NCBI RefSeq assembly: GCF_009904105.1
Contig: NZ_JAAABJ010000519.1
Location: 23,614-87,613 of the forward strand
Source of the DNA: Elizabethkingia argenteiflava
GTDB lineage: Bacteria > Bacteroidota > Bacteroidia > Flavobacteriales > Weeksellaceae
Length of the DNA stretch: 64,000 nucleotides
Reading direction: 5' to 3'
The notes beneath the pieces are model-generated. The model worked only from the letters and a program-made list of their open reading frames with translations, searched no databases and was not told the DNA's origin. How positions within the stretch are numbered: the stretch's first letter is position 1; every line of letters starts with the position of its first letter. The position numbers were made by a program, and so were the translations under genes. This document shows, one piece after another, positions 39,406-49,675 of this stretch.

Positions 39406-40569
39406 ATGATATATTTATTTTTTATAATAATAGGTGCTTTTTTTAGTTTTTGTGAATATAATGGCGTTTTTAAGAACAAAAAAGCACATGAAATCGTAGG
39501 TTATTATTTCTTATTAATATTATTTATCTGTTTTGCTGGAATACGCTACCGCGTAGGAGGGGATACGTTGGCTTATATTAAGTATTTTGATGAGATGCCT
39601 ACGGTAGATGAACTAGCGAGTATTGATTATCTCAATTCAGAATATAACCCGTTGTGGTACGTATTAAATGCGATCATAAAATTTATATACAACGATTTTA
39701 TTTTCTTCCAAATCGTACATGCTGTCATTATAAACACCAGTATTTTTTATTTTTTTAAAAAATATTCTCCGAATAATAAATTTACCTTAGTTTTTTTCTA
39801 TTTTCTCTTTTACTATTTGTATTTTAATACCGAGATATTAAGAGAATCATTAGCGCTTTCTGCTTTTGTATTAGGTTATAAATATCTATTGAAAAAAAAA
39901 TGGAAGCAGTATTATGTGCTCTGTATATTTTGTTTTTTAATTCACACTTCAGCCATTATATTATTTGTTTTACCATTTCTTCAGAGAAAAATTAAACTTA
40001 TTTATTTAATAAGCATCGCCTTATTCCTTGCCCTAATGGGCAGTATAAACCTTGTGGAATTAATTAAAAGTTTTAACCTTCCTACACAAATTATACTTAA
40101 ATCCCGTTCTTATTTAGGTCGTGAGATTAATATATTTGGAATGCTGATGCAGACTGTTGTCGTGATGCCCATTATTATTGTTCATTTGGTTAGAAAAAAA
40201 TACAAAATGAGAGAACATATTTTTGAGAAAAATGTGTTACCTTTTGTTTATTTTGGTATTTTATCCTTGTTTATAGGGGGCTTTTATAGATTTCTCAACT
40301 ACTTATATATTATTAATCTCGTATATTTTGTAGATACCCTAATGTTGGTATCCAAGCAGCGTTTTTATTTTGGGCCACGGGTTTATATGAAATTCTCCAT
40401 GATGTTTTTCTTTATATACTATGGGTATTTTTACATGAGAGATACCTCAGAGTACGAGCCTCATACCCGGTTTTATAACCGATATTATCCCTATCATAGT
40501 ATAATAGATCCGAAGAGAGAAGTGAAAAGAGAAAATGCCTATTATAAAATGATGAATTTAAATTGGTAG
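39406..40569 (+). CDS. EpsG-family polysaccharide polymerase (Wzy), locus 2
   Basis: A 387-aa integral membrane protein with about 10 helices. CFAGIRYRVGGDTLAYIKYF, EILRESLALSAFVLGYKYL and CFLIHTSAIILFVLPF are characteristic EpsG/Wzy segments (R..GGDT, R..LA, H.SA). It should polymerise repeat units on the periplasmic side. The stop overlaps the longer version of the DUF4838 frame, showing that the genes are packed in one operon. Confidence 0.85.
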   Translation: MIYLFFIIIGAFFSFCEYNGVFKNKKAHEIVGYYFLLILFICFAGIRYRVGGDTLAYIKYFDEMPTVDELASIDYLNSEYNPLWYVLNAIIKFIYNDFIFFQIVHAVIINTSIFYFFKKYSPNNKFTLVFFYFLFYYLYFNTEILRESLALSAFVLGYKYLLKKKWKQYYVLCIFCFLIHTSAIILFVLPFLQRKIKLIYLISIALFLALMGSINLVELIKSFNLPTQIILKSRSYLGREINIFGMLMQTVVVMPIIIVHLVRKKYKMREHIFEKNVLPFVYFGILSLFIGGFYRFLNYLYIINLVYFVDTLMLVSKQRFYFGPRVYMKFSMMFFFIYYGYFYMRDTSEYEPHTRFYNRYYPYHSIIDPKREVKRENAYYKMMNLNW

Positions 40570-40577
40570 TCTTTGTT

Positions 40578-42290
40578 ATGAAAAAATTAATATTTTGCAC
40601 AGTTCTTAGCTTAATTATCAGTTCTACCTATGCTCAAGAGATACGCATAAAAGGATCGGAAAAAGAAATTCAAGCCATAGGTATGGAGAGGGCTTCATTT
40701 TCTAAATTTGCTAAGTTTTTACAGACGTATATACAAAAGATTAGTCAAAAAAATCTCGAAATAAGCAATACTTTAGAGGCTCACGCTATAAACTTAAGGC
40801 TGGCCAATAAGGAAGAAGAGGTACAGTTAGACCATTGTGAGCCAGAAGCTTTTATAATAAAAGTGACTCCAGATAAAGTGGAAATTATAGGGAAAACAGA
40901 AAAAGGCGTCGAGTTTGGCGTATACACGTTTTTAGAGGACTATGTAGGAGTGAATTGGTTATTTCCAGGAGAATTGGGAGAGTATCTTCCTCCCGATCAT
41001 TCGATCATTATAAAGCGAAAAAATATTTTTCAAAACCCTAAGTATATATCTCGTCAGCTCTCGCCAATCGATTTATCTAAGGTTAATGACTTGAGTGACT
41101 GGGGAAATCGAATGAAATTAATCAGTAAAATTTCTTTTCATCATAATATGAATTTTTTCTTAAAAGATGAAGATATTAAAAGTTTAAATTCTGATTTTTT
41201 CTCTCGCTACAATGGAAGTAAATATATACCTAAGTCTACGAGTGATCACAAGTGGCAGCCTAACTTTTCCTCTACAGGTTTTTTCTATTTTAGCGTTAAA
41301 AAAATACGGGATTATTTTAATAGAACCCATAGTCCTACTATTTCTTTGGGGATTAACGATAATTATTTGGCGGATGATAAGTATCAGTTAAGAAATATTT
41401 TGGGATTTAGAAATTATTCTGAGGATTACTATCAGTGGGTGGTTAACTTGGTGAGGGTTCTCAATAAAGACTTTCCAAATAAAAAATATGGCTTATTGGC
41501 CTATTATAACGTTTCGACACCCCCAGATAAGGTTTATTTAAATGAACAGATTATCCCGTTTCTTACCTTTGATAGAGTGCGCTGGGCCAATGTACAGCTA
41601 AGAAAATTTGATCAGAATACCAGTTTAAATTGGGCTAAGAAGGCTACCAATTTGGGCTGGTATGACTATGGCTATGGTTATAGCTATTTATTACCCAGAG
41701 TTTATACCAATACATTAAAAAAATATTTACAATGGGGCAGCGAGCACCGGGTGAAATACTTTTATGCGGAAATTTACCCCAATTGGGGGGAAGGACCTAA
41801 ATATTGGCTTTTGGCGAAACTCTTATGGAACCCAGATCTCGATATTGATAAATTAAAAAAAGAATGGTATTCCATGTGTGTAGGCCAACAGGCGGCACCA
41901 TTTTTGGATCAGTATTTTAGCATTTGGGAAAATTATTGGGAAAAGACCATTGTAAATAGTCCTTGGTTTTCTCAAAAAACAACTTTTTTGTCTTTCAATA
42001 ATTTAGCTTATATGGAAGACGTAAACGAAGAAATGATGAGGCAATCCGATTTTTATCTCAATAGAGTTTTAGCATTTGCTCGTACAGATGCCCAAAAAAA
42101 ACGGGCACAATTGTTTGTTGATATGTGGGAACTATATAAGATAGGTATTCAGGAATACAAAACAAACCGATATAAAACAATGACTGATTTAAAAAGGTCA
42201 AAGTTATTTGTGGAGAAAGTTAATCAACTTAAGCAGAATAAATTGTTATCTAATACAATGGCTTATATAGAAAAAAGTATGAATAATTGA
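40578..42290 (+). CDS. DUF4838 secreted protein, putative glycoside-active enzyme
   Basis: About 570 aa from the ATG at 40578, chosen because it gives a clean signal peptide (MKKLIFCTVLSLIISSTYAQ) for export; a 5-codon longer frame starts with TTG. The N-terminal beta-rich segment (EFGVYTFLEDYVGVNWLFPG) resembles alpha-glucuronidase/GH20-type accessory domains, followed by a TIM-barrel-like DUF4838 region with many Trp and Tyr residues. It probably acts on the polymer in the periplasm, for example trimming. Catalytic residues not identified. Confidence 0.72.
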   Translation: MKKLIFCTVLSLIISSTYAQEIRIKGSEKEIQAIGMERASFSKFAKFLQTYIQKISQKNLEISNTLEAHAINLRLANKEEEVQLDHCEPEAFIIKVTPDKVEIIGKTEKGVEFGVYTFLEDYVGVNWLFPGELGEYLPPDHSIIIKRKNIFQNPKYISRQLSPIDLSKVNDLSDWGNRMKLISKISFHHNMNFFLKDEDIKSLNSDFFSRYNGSKYIPKSTSDHKWQPNFSSTGFFYFSVKKIRDYFNRTHSPTISLGINDNYLADDKYQLRNILGFRNYSEDYYQWVVNLVRVLNKDFPNKKYGLLAYYNVSTPPDKVYLNEQIIPFLTFDRVRWANVQLRKFDQNTSLNWAKKATNLGWYDYGYGYSYLLPRVYTNTLKKYLQWGSEHRVKYFYAEIYPNWGEGPKYWLLAKLLWNPDLDIDKLKKEWYSMCVGQQAAPFLDQYFSIWENYWEKTIVNSPWFSQKTTFLSFNNLAYMEDVNEEMMRQSDFYLNRVLAFARTDAQKKRAQLFVDMWELYKIGIQEYKTNRYKTMTDLKRSKLFVEKVNQLKQNKLLSNTMAYIEKSMNN

Positions 42291-43318
42291 TGGAGAACTA
42301 TAATATTGTCATTCTGAATTGGAACGGGTGGAAGGATACAAAACAATGTGTAGAGAGCATCATTAGGGAGTCCTCGTCTCATAACTATACGCTAATTTTG
42401 GTGGACAACGGCTCAGAGCAAAAGGAAATAAATTTAATTGAGGAATATTGTAATACCAACTTTGAGATGACGATATCTCAGAGCAAAGAGTATTTTTTAA
42501 ATAAAAGTCTCTCCTTACCGCCTGAATTTTATCAGATTCCAAGTTCCAGGAGGATTATCTTTATTAAAAATAATGAGAATTTAGGATTCGCCTGTGGTAA
42601 TAATGTAGCATTGGAATTTCTCAGAAGCCAGAATCAAAACTATGCCATCCTCCTTAATAATGATACTGAAATAGAAGGGGATGCTTTGGGAAAAATGTTC
42701 AGGTATTTGCGTCAGCATGAGTCTGAAGGGGTAGCAGCGGTGATACCTCAGATCCGTTATTATAAACCTAAAAATGTGATTTGGAACTGTGGGGGACACA
42801 TCAATTGGTTAGGTTTGCGTAAATATCATTATGCCTTTTCGGATATATCAGAAGTCCCTCAGACGGGGGAGGCTAGAGTAGATTATGGTACCGGTTGTGC
42901 CCTTCTGATCAATCTGCAAAAAACAGGAATTTTATCTGATCGATTCTTTTTGGGAGAAGAAGATATGGAATTGGCCTTTAGATTAAAAAATAAAAATCTA
43001 GCGGTGTATTGTATTTACGATGCTGTTATTTACCATAAAGTAGGAGCTTCAAGAGGTCGTATTTCCGAAGAAAAAATGGGTAATATGGTGTACCATTACT
43101 CCATGAGAATGTCTAATCTTAAAGATCATCTTTCTTTACCAGTATGGTATATGAGTTTTTTAGCCCATTACCTGAGTACCATCAGAATCTTATATAAACA
43201 AAATATGTTTTCCTTAAAAAAGGTCAATGCCATGTGGAGAGATATTTATCATAATGTTCGCACCTTAACTAAATACACAAGACAAGACTTTATTAGAATA
43301 GCCAATAAAAGATACTAA
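42290..43318 (+). CDS. Glycosyltransferase family 2 (rhamnosyltransferase-like)
   Basis: A 343-aa protein: YNIVILNWNGWKDTKQCVES, LILVDNGSEQKE, ENLGFACGNNVALEFL, YAILLNNDTEIEGDAL (metal site) and DYGTGCALLIN, FFLGEEDMELAFRLK. This arrangement is typical of dTDP-rhamnosyl or related GT2 transferases. ATG at 42290 is preferred over the preceding TTG; it overlaps the previous stop by one base (TGATG). Confidence 0.85.
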   Translation: MENYNIVILNWNGWKDTKQCVESIIRESSSHNYTLILVDNGSEQKEINLIEEYCNTNFEMTISQSKEYFLNKSLSLPPEFYQIPSSRRIIFIKNNENLGFACGNNVALEFLRSQNQNYAILLNNDTEIEGDALGKMFRYLRQHESEGVAAVIPQIRYYKPKNVIWNCGGHINWLGLRKYHYAFSDISEVPQTGEARVDYGTGCALLINLQKTGILSDRFFLGEEDMELAFRLKNKNLAVYCIYDAVIYHKVGASRGRISEEKMGNMVYHYSMRMSNLKDHLSLPVWYMSFLAHYLSTIRILYKQNMFSLKKVNAMWRDIYHNVRTLTKYTRQDFIRIANKRY

Positions 43319-43322
43319 GAAA

Positions 43323-44261
43323 TTGCAAGAACGAAAGCTTATTATCGGGAAATTACCTTTGCCTGTAGGAGGGGTCACCATACACGTAAAACGTCTATTG
43401 GAGCATTTAGATTTAAAGCAGGAAGACTACCAATTTCTTCCCCTAAATCTAAAGAACTTACTACTCCTTCCCTTTATATTGTTAAAATATAAAGGCTTGC
43501 ACTTACATACCTCGAGTTTGCAAGTACAAGAGTATATCAGTTTATTATGCAAAGTCTATCACAAAAAATGTATAGTGACCTTTCATGGCGATTTAAACAG
43601 ATACCATGCGCGAGATTTAATAAAAGTTAAGCGGATTATAAAAAGAATTTCGGTCCCTATTGTATTGAATGAGGGAAGTTACATCTTAGCAAAGACAATA
43701 AATCACAATACACAGCAAATATCATCTTTTATCCCCCCTGCAAAATCCGAGACATTGGACATATCTATTTTGCAGCATATAAATCAGTTGAGAGGGAAAT
43801 ACCCCTCTTTGTATGCTACAAATGCCTATGGGCTTACCTATGATAAGGAAGGACAGGAGATTTATGGCATTTTGGATTTAATTCAATATTTCAATGGACT
43901 CAATGATGCGGCTTTAATTATTTCGGATCCTTCAGGTGCCTATAGCCATTACCTAAATGAGCAGAAAATCAGGGTGACTCAAAATATTTATATCATTAAC
44001 AAGCCCCACTCTTTTTTTGAAATACTAAAGCATGTAGATGCCAATATTAGAAATACAAGCACAGACGGCGATTCTATTTCGGTAAGAGAATCACTATATC
44101 TTAGTAAAATAACCTTTGCAACCGACGTTGTTTCAAGACCTTCAGGAACGTTAATCTATCGCCGAGGGTGTTATCATTTCAATCTTAATAATTTAGAAGT
44201 TAATATTAATGCTGAATCAGCAACAATAGATCAACTCATTAAAATATATTCAACATTATGA
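43323..44261 (+). CDS. GT4-like glycosyltransferase, divergent
   Basis: A 312-aa protein from a TTG start (the in-frame TAG upstream leaves no ATG). LIIGKLPLPVGGVTIHVKRL is the acceptor-loop GGV.H motif of GT4, then CIVTFHGDLNRYHARDL. Near the C-terminus STDGDSISVRESLYLSK replaces the usual E-x7-E motif with D...E. It is shorter than most GT4 enzymes. Probably a transferase of locus 2, with moderate certainty. Overlaps the next gene by 4 bases. Confidence 0.65.
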   Translation: MQERKLIIGKLPLPVGGVTIHVKRLLEHLDLKQEDYQFLPLNLKNLLLLPFILLKYKGLHLHTSSLQVQEYISLLCKVYHKKCIVTFHGDLNRYHARDLIKVKRIIKRISVPIVLNEGSYILAKTINHNTQQISSFIPPAKSETLDISILQHINQLRGKYPSLYATNAYGLTYDKEGQEIYGILDLIQYFNGLNDAALIISDPSGAYSHYLNEQKIRVTQNIYIINKPHSFFEILKHVDANIRNTSTDGDSISVRESLYLSKITFATDVVSRPSGTLIYRRGCYHFNLNNLEVNINAESATIDQLIKIYSTL

Positions 44262-46372
44262 AACAGATTATCCAGTCATTTAAAACCGGCGAAACCATAT
44301 TACAAGAAATACCCGCGCCTCAGGTAAAAAAAGGACATATACTGATCCAGACCTCTCGTTCTTTAGTTTCATTAGGTACTGAACGTATGTTGGTAGAGTT
44401 CGGAAAATCTAACCTTATACAAAAAGCACGGCAACAGCCTGATAAAGTAAAACAGGTATTGGATAAAATAAAAACTGAAGGTTTAATACCCACACTAGAA
44501 GCTGTTTTTAATAAACTTGGAGAGCCTTTACCCCTTGGTTATTGCAATGTGGGGAAGGTAGTGGCTGTTGGAGAAGGGGTTACTGATTTTAAAATTGGGG
44601 ATAGGGTAGCTTCTAATGGACAGCACGCCGAATTTGTATGTATTCCCAAAAATTTGGTGGCGCATATACCAGATTCTGTTTCAGATGAAGAAGCTACTTT
44701 TACGGTAATAGGTTCAATAGGCTTACAAGGCATTCGTTTATTAAACCCTACCATAGGAGAAACCGTAGTCGTAGTAGGGCTGGGGCTTATCGGTTTATTA
44801 ACCGCTCAATTATTAGTGGCAAATGGATGTCGTGTTATAGGGGCGGATCTTGATCAAGCTAAATTAGAAATGGCAGCCGAATGGGGAATTATCCCATTCA
44901 ATCCAGCTAAGGGAGACTTTGTAAAATATGTAGAAGAAATGACCCACGGAGTAGGAGCTGATGGCGTCATCATTACCGCCTCGGCAAAAACAAATGATAT
45001 TATATCTCAAGCGGCACAGATGAGCCGTAAACGAGGACGTATAATATTGGTGGGAGTTGTGGGGCTTAATATTAGCAGAGCAGAGTTTTACGAAAAAGAA
45101 CTGACCTTCCAAGTATCTTGTTCTTATGGGCCTGGACGTTATGATGACGACTATGAAAATAAAGGAATAGATTATCCTATAGCTTTTGTGAGATGGACAG
45201 AGAAAAGAAACTTTGAGACCATTTTACAAGCTATAGCCTCAGGACAACTGAAGGTGCAGAAAATGATTAGCGAAGTGGTTGATTTAAAAGATTATTTAAA
45301 AGTTTATGGAGAAATAGGGAGTAGTCACTCCATAGCCTCGATATTAAAATACAACGAAGATTTATCGGCCAAGCCTGAGCACACCGTTAAAATTAACGAT
45401 GTAAATTTTGCAGCCTCCAAAGGAGTAATTGGCATCGTGGGAGCAGGAAATTTCACCAAAATGACGATGATGCCTGCACTAAAGGGAAGTGGAGCTAGCT
45501 ATAAATACATTGCCAGTAATGGAGGGGTAAGTGGTACGGCATTGGCTCAAAAATATGGAGTAGCAAAATCAACCACCGATTATAAAGAAATTTTAAAAGA
45601 TAATGAGGTCGATCTCGTACTCATTTCCACGCGGCACCATCTCCATGCCCCAATGGTTATAGAAGCCCTGAATGCAGGCAAAAATGTGTTTGTAGAGAAG
45701 CCTCTGGCGCTTAATTTAGAACAACTCAATCAAATTATACACGCACAGCAAACATCCGGAAAAAATATTAGTGTTGGCTTTAACAGAAGATTTTCGCCAC
45801 ATGTGGAAAAAATAAAACAGGTAGTAGGAGATTCACCTATGAACATTATTGCGACCATGAATGCAGGATTTATCCCTGCCAATGTGTGGGTACACGATAT
45901 GAAAATTGGTGGTGGACGTATTATTGGCGAAGCCTGCCATTATATAGATCTCATCACCTTCTTAACGGGGAGTAAGGTAAAATCCGTATGTATGAATGCT
46001 ATGGGGGTAAATCCTGAGGAAAATACAGACAATGCAAGTATTCTCCTCCGCTACGAAAATGGTTCCACAGGGGTCATTAATTACTTTTCTAATGGATCTA
46101 AATCTTATTCAAAAGAGCGTTTAGAAGTATTTTCACAGCAGAGAACACTTATTATGGATAATTTCCGAAAGACAGAGGGATTTGGGGTGAAGGGGTTTTC
46201 AACGCTTAGAACAGCTTTGGACAAAGGGCATAAAAATCAATTTCACACCTTAATAAAAAAAGTAAAAGAGGGAGGAAGTCCCTTAATTCCATTAGATGAA
46301 ATTGTTAACACTACAAAAGCTTCCTTTGCAGCTATTGAGAGTTTAAAAACCAATACTTGGGTAGAATTGTAA
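44258..46372 (+). CDS. Two-domain oxidoreductase: zinc-type alcohol dehydrogenase + Gfo/Idh/MocA
   Basis: A 704-aa fusion. Residues ~1-350 are an MDR-type dehydrogenase (GNVGKVVAVGEGVTDFKIGDRV region, VVVGLGLIGLLTAQLLVANG); ~385-704 are a Gfo/Idh/MocA protein (IGIVGAGNFTKMTMMPAL, VFVEKPLALNLEQ, GGGRIIGEACHYIDLITFL). Such fusions recur in capsule loci beside heparinase II/III proteins, as here. Likely a nucleotide-sugar or sugar redox step; the substrate is unknown. Confidence 0.85.
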   Translation: MKQIIQSFKTGETILQEIPAPQVKKGHILIQTSRSLVSLGTERMLVEFGKSNLIQKARQQPDKVKQVLDKIKTEGLIPTLEAVFNKLGEPLPLGYCNVGKVVAVGEGVTDFKIGDRVASNGQHAEFVCIPKNLVAHIPDSVSDEEATFTVIGSIGLQGIRLLNPTIGETVVVVGLGLIGLLTAQLLVANGCRVIGADLDQAKLEMAAEWGIIPFNPAKGDFVKYVEEMTHGVGADGVIITASAKTNDIISQAAQMSRKRGRIILVGVVGLNISRAEFYEKELTFQVSCSYGPGRYDDDYENKGIDYPIAFVRWTEKRNFETILQAIASGQLKVQKMISEVVDLKDYLKVYGEIGSSHSIASILKYNEDLSAKPEHTVKINDVNFAASKGVIGIVGAGNFTKMTMMPALKGSGASYKYIASNGGVSGTALAQKYGVAKSTTDYKEILKDNEVDLVLISTRHHLHAPMVIEALNAGKNVFVEKPLALNLEQLNQIIHAQQTSGKNISVGFNRRFSPHVEKIKQVVGDSPMNIIATMNAGFIPANVWVHDMKIGGGRIIGEACHYIDLITFLTGSKVKSVCMNAMGVNPEENTDNASILLRYENGSTGVINYFSNGSKSYSKERLEVFSQQRTLIMDNFRKTEGFGVKGFSTLRTALDKGHKNQFHTLIKKVKEGGSPLIPLDEIVNTTKASFAAIESLKTNTWVEL

Positions 46373-46543
46373 AAAAAATTCAACATTGATAAGCAAGATA
46401 AAAGTTTTGTTGGGGCAATATGGCACTGAATAATCGATATACCCACCAGTAGAACGTTTTTATAGAAAACTTATTACTTATTCCATTTAGAGTTTAAATA
46501 ACATGTATACAGTAAGATCTAAGGAATTCAAAAAAAAATTATT

Positions 46544-48418
46544 TTGAGAGCTAAGTTATTATTTCAACTATATCAAAATATGGGGCTACGGTATATCATA
46601 TATCGTATCCGACATGAATTCGAGAAAAAAATAGGAAGCTTAAAGAAAAGGCACCCTGAGGATTTAGCGTTTAAACATACCATTTCACTAGAAGAATGGA
46701 AAAAGAATAAAAATAATTTCCTTCTTGAGGGCAAGGAACAATTGAAAATTCCTAAAGAGCAGTCTATTGTATTAAAAAACACGGCAGAGCGTATTCTAAA
46801 AGGTGATTTGCTTTTTTTCAATGCCGTATGGATGTCGCTCGGAATAGATTATAAATGGAATCTTAACCCATCTAACGGATATGCATTTGATCTCACCAAG
46901 CATTGGTCAGAAATTCCCGATCTTTCAGAAGAAGCAGGAGATATAAAATTTGTATGGGAAAAATCCCGTTTTTCTTATTTATTAATCTTAATCCGCTACG
47001 ATTATCATTTTGATAAGGATTTAAGTGAGTTTGTATTTTCAGAGATAGAATCTTGGATAGATTCTAACCCCATTAATAAAGGCCCTAATTGGCGTTGCAG
47101 TCAAGAAATCTCACTAAGGATATTAAACTGGTGTTTTGCTTTATATTACTATCAAAACTCCAAAGCTTTTACCGAGCAAAGATGGAATAAAATACAAAAA
47201 ATCATATATGCCTCTGTGCATCATGTCTATCATCATATCGATTTTTCTCGTATTGCGGTACGAAATAATCACGCCATTACCGAAACTTTATTTTTGACAG
47301 TTTCTAATATCCTGTTTCCTTTTATCCCTGAAACGAATAAATGGGCTCGGGACGGGAAAAACTGGTTTGAACAGGAAATACAGTATCAGATCTATGATGA
47401 TGGCACCTTCTTGCAGTTTTCAATGAATTACCACAGAGTCGTCGTTCAGTTGTTGTCATTGGCTTTTAGTCTGTATAATAAAAACAATCAACAATTCTCT
47501 CCTCATGTATATGATAAGGCCTATAAATCATTAAATTTTCTATATCAATGCATGCAGGATGAAAACGGTTACTTGCCCAATTATGGATCTAATGATGGAT
47601 CTTTATTTTTTCCGGTTAGCAATTCCGAATACAGAGATTATCGGCCTCAGCTCAACACACTCCACTTTATACTGACCACTCAGCATCTCTTCCAAGAAGC
47701 TTCTATTCAAAGTGAAGTAGCCTGGTATGGCGGTGGAGAAAACCCCTCTAGTCCCTATGAGCGTCTATCCAAAATACAGGGGGTAATGTGTTTTGATAGT
47801 GGAGGCTATTATTTATGTAGACATCGAGATTTCTTTACCTTTATAAGGTGTGGAGATCATAAGGATCGACCTGCCCAGGCAGATAATCTTCATCTTGATA
47901 TCTGGTACAAGGGCGAGAATATTTTAAGGGATTCCGGAACATATAAGTACAATACAGATTCAGAAAAACTTCTCTATTTTATGGGGAGTGCCTCTCATAA
48001 TACGGTAATGGTAAACAATCAATCGCAGATGCTAAAAGGCGGCAGATTTATATGGTATTATTGGACGCAAAAGATAAGCGCCTTATGGGAAGAAACAGAT
48101 GAAGCTTTTATTTTTAAAGGCCGTATTAAAGCCTTTCAATTCCTAAATAAAAAAGCCACTCACCAACGTACGATGGTGATTTCGAAAAATCGGACTGAAT
48201 GGCTAGTCAAAGATGATCTCACCCACTTGAAGGGGTATGAGATGAAACAAATCTGGCACCCTTCATCTCCTCAGATAAAAATACAATCCTTAGGAAAAGA
48301 ATGCCTAGCATTCACTTCCTATAATTCTAGTTACTATGGGAGTTTCACTGAGGAAGCGGGCCTTTATTTTCCATTCTATAACGCAATAGAAACAAAAATT
48401 ACATTTCAAGCATTATGA
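46544..48418 (+). CDS. Heparinase II/III family protein
   Basis: A 624-aa protein with an alginate-lyase-like all-alpha N-terminal part (GPNWRCSQEISLRILNW, VRNNHAITETLFLT) and a beta-sandwich C-terminal part (DRPAQADNLHLDIWYKG, RDSGTYKYN, ASHNTVMVN), the family layout. No signal peptide is evident. It starts at TTG 46544; an upstream ATG (46503) would join the frame only if the A9 tract at 46530-46538 had one more A. It overlaps the GT4 gene by 4 bases. Suggests a uronic-acid polymer or polymer editing. Confidence 0.8.
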   Translation: MRAKLLFQLYQNMGLRYIIYRIRHEFEKKIGSLKKRHPEDLAFKHTISLEEWKKNKNNFLLEGKEQLKIPKEQSIVLKNTAERILKGDLLFFNAVWMSLGIDYKWNLNPSNGYAFDLTKHWSEIPDLSEEAGDIKFVWEKSRFSYLLILIRYDYHFDKDLSEFVFSEIESWIDSNPINKGPNWRCSQEISLRILNWCFALYYYQNSKAFTEQRWNKIQKIIYASVHHVYHHIDFSRIAVRNNHAITETLFLTVSNILFPFIPETNKWARDGKNWFEQEIQYQIYDDGTFLQFSMNYHRVVVQLLSLAFSLYNKNNQQFSPHVYDKAYKSLNFLYQCMQDENGYLPNYGSNDGSLFFPVSNSEYRDYRPQLNTLHFILTTQHLFQEASIQSEVAWYGGGENPSSPYERLSKIQGVMCFDSGGYYLCRHRDFFTFIRCGDHKDRPAQADNLHLDIWYKGENILRDSGTYKYNTDSEKLLYFMGSASHNTVMVNNQSQMLKGGRFIWYYWTQKISALWEETDEAFIFKGRIKAFQFLNKKATHQRTMVISKNRTEWLVKDDLTHLKGYEMKQIWHPSSPQIKIQSLGKECLAFTSYNSSYYGSFTEEAGLYFPFYNAIETKITFQAL

Positions 48419-49659
48419 AGATATTATTACTGCATCAGTATTTTTTAGAAGAAGATGATCCTGGAGGCTCTCGCTGGAATGAGATGACTAAAATATGGAC
48501 AGCTCAGGGTCATGAAGTTACCGTCATCGCGGGAATGATGCATTATACAGGTAGCCAGAAACGAGAAGAATATAAAAAAAAATATTTTGTAAAAAAACAA
48601 CAAGGAGCCGTAGAGGTAAATAGGACCCACGTTTCTGAGTCTTATAATAAAAGTTTTATGGGAAGATTATGGGGATATTTTTCGTTTATGTTCTCTTCTC
48701 TGTGGGCCGGTTTGTTTCATGTAAAGGGAAAATATGATGTAGTGCTGGTTACTTCTCCTCCTCTATTTGTAGGGATCTCTGGTTATCTCATCTCACGTTT
48801 GAAAGGCATACCTATGGTATTCGAAGTACGGGATCTCTGGCCGGAATCTGCTATAGATACAGGGATTATAATCAATAAATGGGTGATTAAGGTGGCGTAT
48901 GCGGTAGAAAAATTTATTTATAAAAAGTCCAAACTGATCAATGTTTTGACACCAGCATTTTATAAAACCCTCAGAGATGAAAAGGCTATAGAGGAAAGCC
49001 GTTTAATCATGATCCCTAATGCTGCAGACTTTTCTTTATCCGAGGAAGTATTGCAGACTTTTGATAGGGATGCATTCAGAAAACAACATAATCTGGACAA
49101 TCATTTTGTGATTACTTATATTGGTGCTCACGGTGTCGCCAACCATCTAGACCAGATTTTAGAGGCTGCAAAGCGCTTAGAAGATACCTCTGTTTTATTT
49201 CTGCTAATTGGGCAAGGCATGGAAAAAACACGTTTAATACAGAGCGCTCAAGAAATGCAAATTAAAAACCTTCGTTTTTTAGATTCTGTTCCAAAGAAAG
49301 AAGTATTCAAATACATTTTAGCTTCCGAAATGGGAGCATCGGTTTTAAAAAAGGTAGATACTTTTAAAACCGTATATTCTAATAAAACCTTTGACTATTT
49401 TTCCTGTAAAAAACCGGTATTAATGGCTATTGATGGCGTTTCAAGAGATTTGGTCGAGCAGGCTCAGGCGGGGAGTTATGTAGAGCCAGAAAATGGGGAT
49501 GAATATAACAGGATTATTAGAGAATATTTAATCGACCCAGAAAGATTACATAGAGAGGGCGAAAGCGGCTATCACTATGCCAGAGAAAATTTTGATCGAG
49601 AAGTTTTAGCCAATCGATATTTAGCTTACATTCAAGACAAAGTATTAACACATAAATAA
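48415..49659 (+). CDS. Glycosyltransferase family 4 (WbuB-like)
   Basis: A 414-aa GT-B protein: ILLLHQYFLEEDDPGGSRW, VVLVTSPPLFVGISGYLIS, MVFEVRDLWPESAIDTG, FVITYIGAHGVANHLDQIL and KTVYSNKTFDYFSCKKPVLM. These match the WbuB/WcaI group, which often transfers the second sugar (commonly L-FucNAc) onto the primed lipid carrier. It stands directly before the PglC-like initiating enzyme, consistent with acting early in assembly. Specificity is inference. Confidence 0.86.
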   Translation: MKILLLHQYFLEEDDPGGSRWNEMTKIWTAQGHEVTVIAGMMHYTGSQKREEYKKKYFVKKQQGAVEVNRTHVSESYNKSFMGRLWGYFSFMFSSLWAGLFHVKGKYDVVLVTSPPLFVGISGYLISRLKGIPMVFEVRDLWPESAIDTGIIINKWVIKVAYAVEKFIYKKSKLINVLTPAFYKTLRDEKAIEESRLIMIPNAADFSLSEEVLQTFDRDAFRKQHNLDNHFVITYIGAHGVANHLDQILEAAKRLEDTSVLFLLIGQGMEKTRLIQSAQEMQIKNLRFLDSVPKKEVFKYILASEMGASVLKKVDTFKTVYSNKTFDYFSCKKPVLMAIDGVSRDLVEQAQAGSYVEPENGDEYNRIIREYLIDPERLHREGESGYHYARENFDREVLANRYLAYIQDKVLTHK

Positions 49660-49675
49660 TTTAAGTTTTTGTTTC

